Shown here: positions 5,991 to 5,996 of the stretch, in pieces
Numbering within the stretch: position 1 is the stretch's first letter
How the letters are laid out: the number at the start of each line of letters is the position of its first letter
Assembly (NCBI GenBank): GCA_028690255.1
Contig: JAQVBP010000168.1
Coordinates: forward strand, 1 to 5,996
Length of the DNA: 5,996 bases
Reading direction: 5' to 3'
Origin: Methanosarcinaceae archaeon
Lineage (GTDB): Archaea; Halobacteriota; Methanosarcinia; Methanosarcinales; Methanosarcinaceae
The notes under the pieces: model-generated
What the model was told of the DNA's origin: nothing
The model's database searches: none
Seen by the model: the letters and a program-made list of their open reading frames with translations, nothing else
Program-made: the position numbers and the translations under genes

Positions 5991-5996
5991 TCTTGT

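Overview
The window looks like a chromosomal segment from a methanogenic archaeon of the Methanosarcinales, most likely Methanosarcina. The evidence is the protein families: DUF3344 domains combined with PKD, CARDB and PQQ-type beta-propeller modules in very large secreted proteins are typical of that group. The AGGTGA ribosome binding site, the TTTAAATATA-type TATA box and the oligo-T ends of transcription units also fit an archaeon. This assignment rests on recognition of families, not on a database search.

Layout: (1) Bases 2-658 are the 3' end of a surface protein gene whose start lies upstream of the window. It encodes the end of a DUF3344 domain followed by a 115-residue C-terminal beta domain. 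(2) Bases 659-1184 are a 526-bp intergenic region. It has T-rich terminator-like tracts, a very A+T-rich stretch with a probable TATA box and a 12-bp palindrome, and then a more G+C-rich probable 5' leader of roughly 250 nt. (3) Bases 1185-5957 encode one giant secreted protein of 1590 residues. Its order is signal peptide, DUF3344-like, CARDB, PKD, PKD, chitobiase-C-like, eight-bladed beta-propeller, PKD, CARDB, DUF3344, and the shared C-terminal domain. (4) Bases 5958-5996 contain a T-rich terminator-like tract.

The two genes are tandem paralogues, same strand and separately terminated. They share a nearly identical 3' end: 348 bp with 18 mismatches and no indels, by hand alignment. The DUF3344 domains just before it are clearly diverged. 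This points to gene conversion, or to recent exchange of a C-terminal module. Both proteins probably act outside the cell, as envelope, adhesion or binding proteins. No enzyme active site, metabolic pathway or defence system is visible, and I see no RNA gene, CRISPR array or insertion sequence. The points most worth checking are the homogenised C-terminal module (a possible surface-attachment domain, since neither protein ends in a membrane anchor), the mosaic composition of the large gene, the internally repeated propeller, and the palindrome next to the TATA box.
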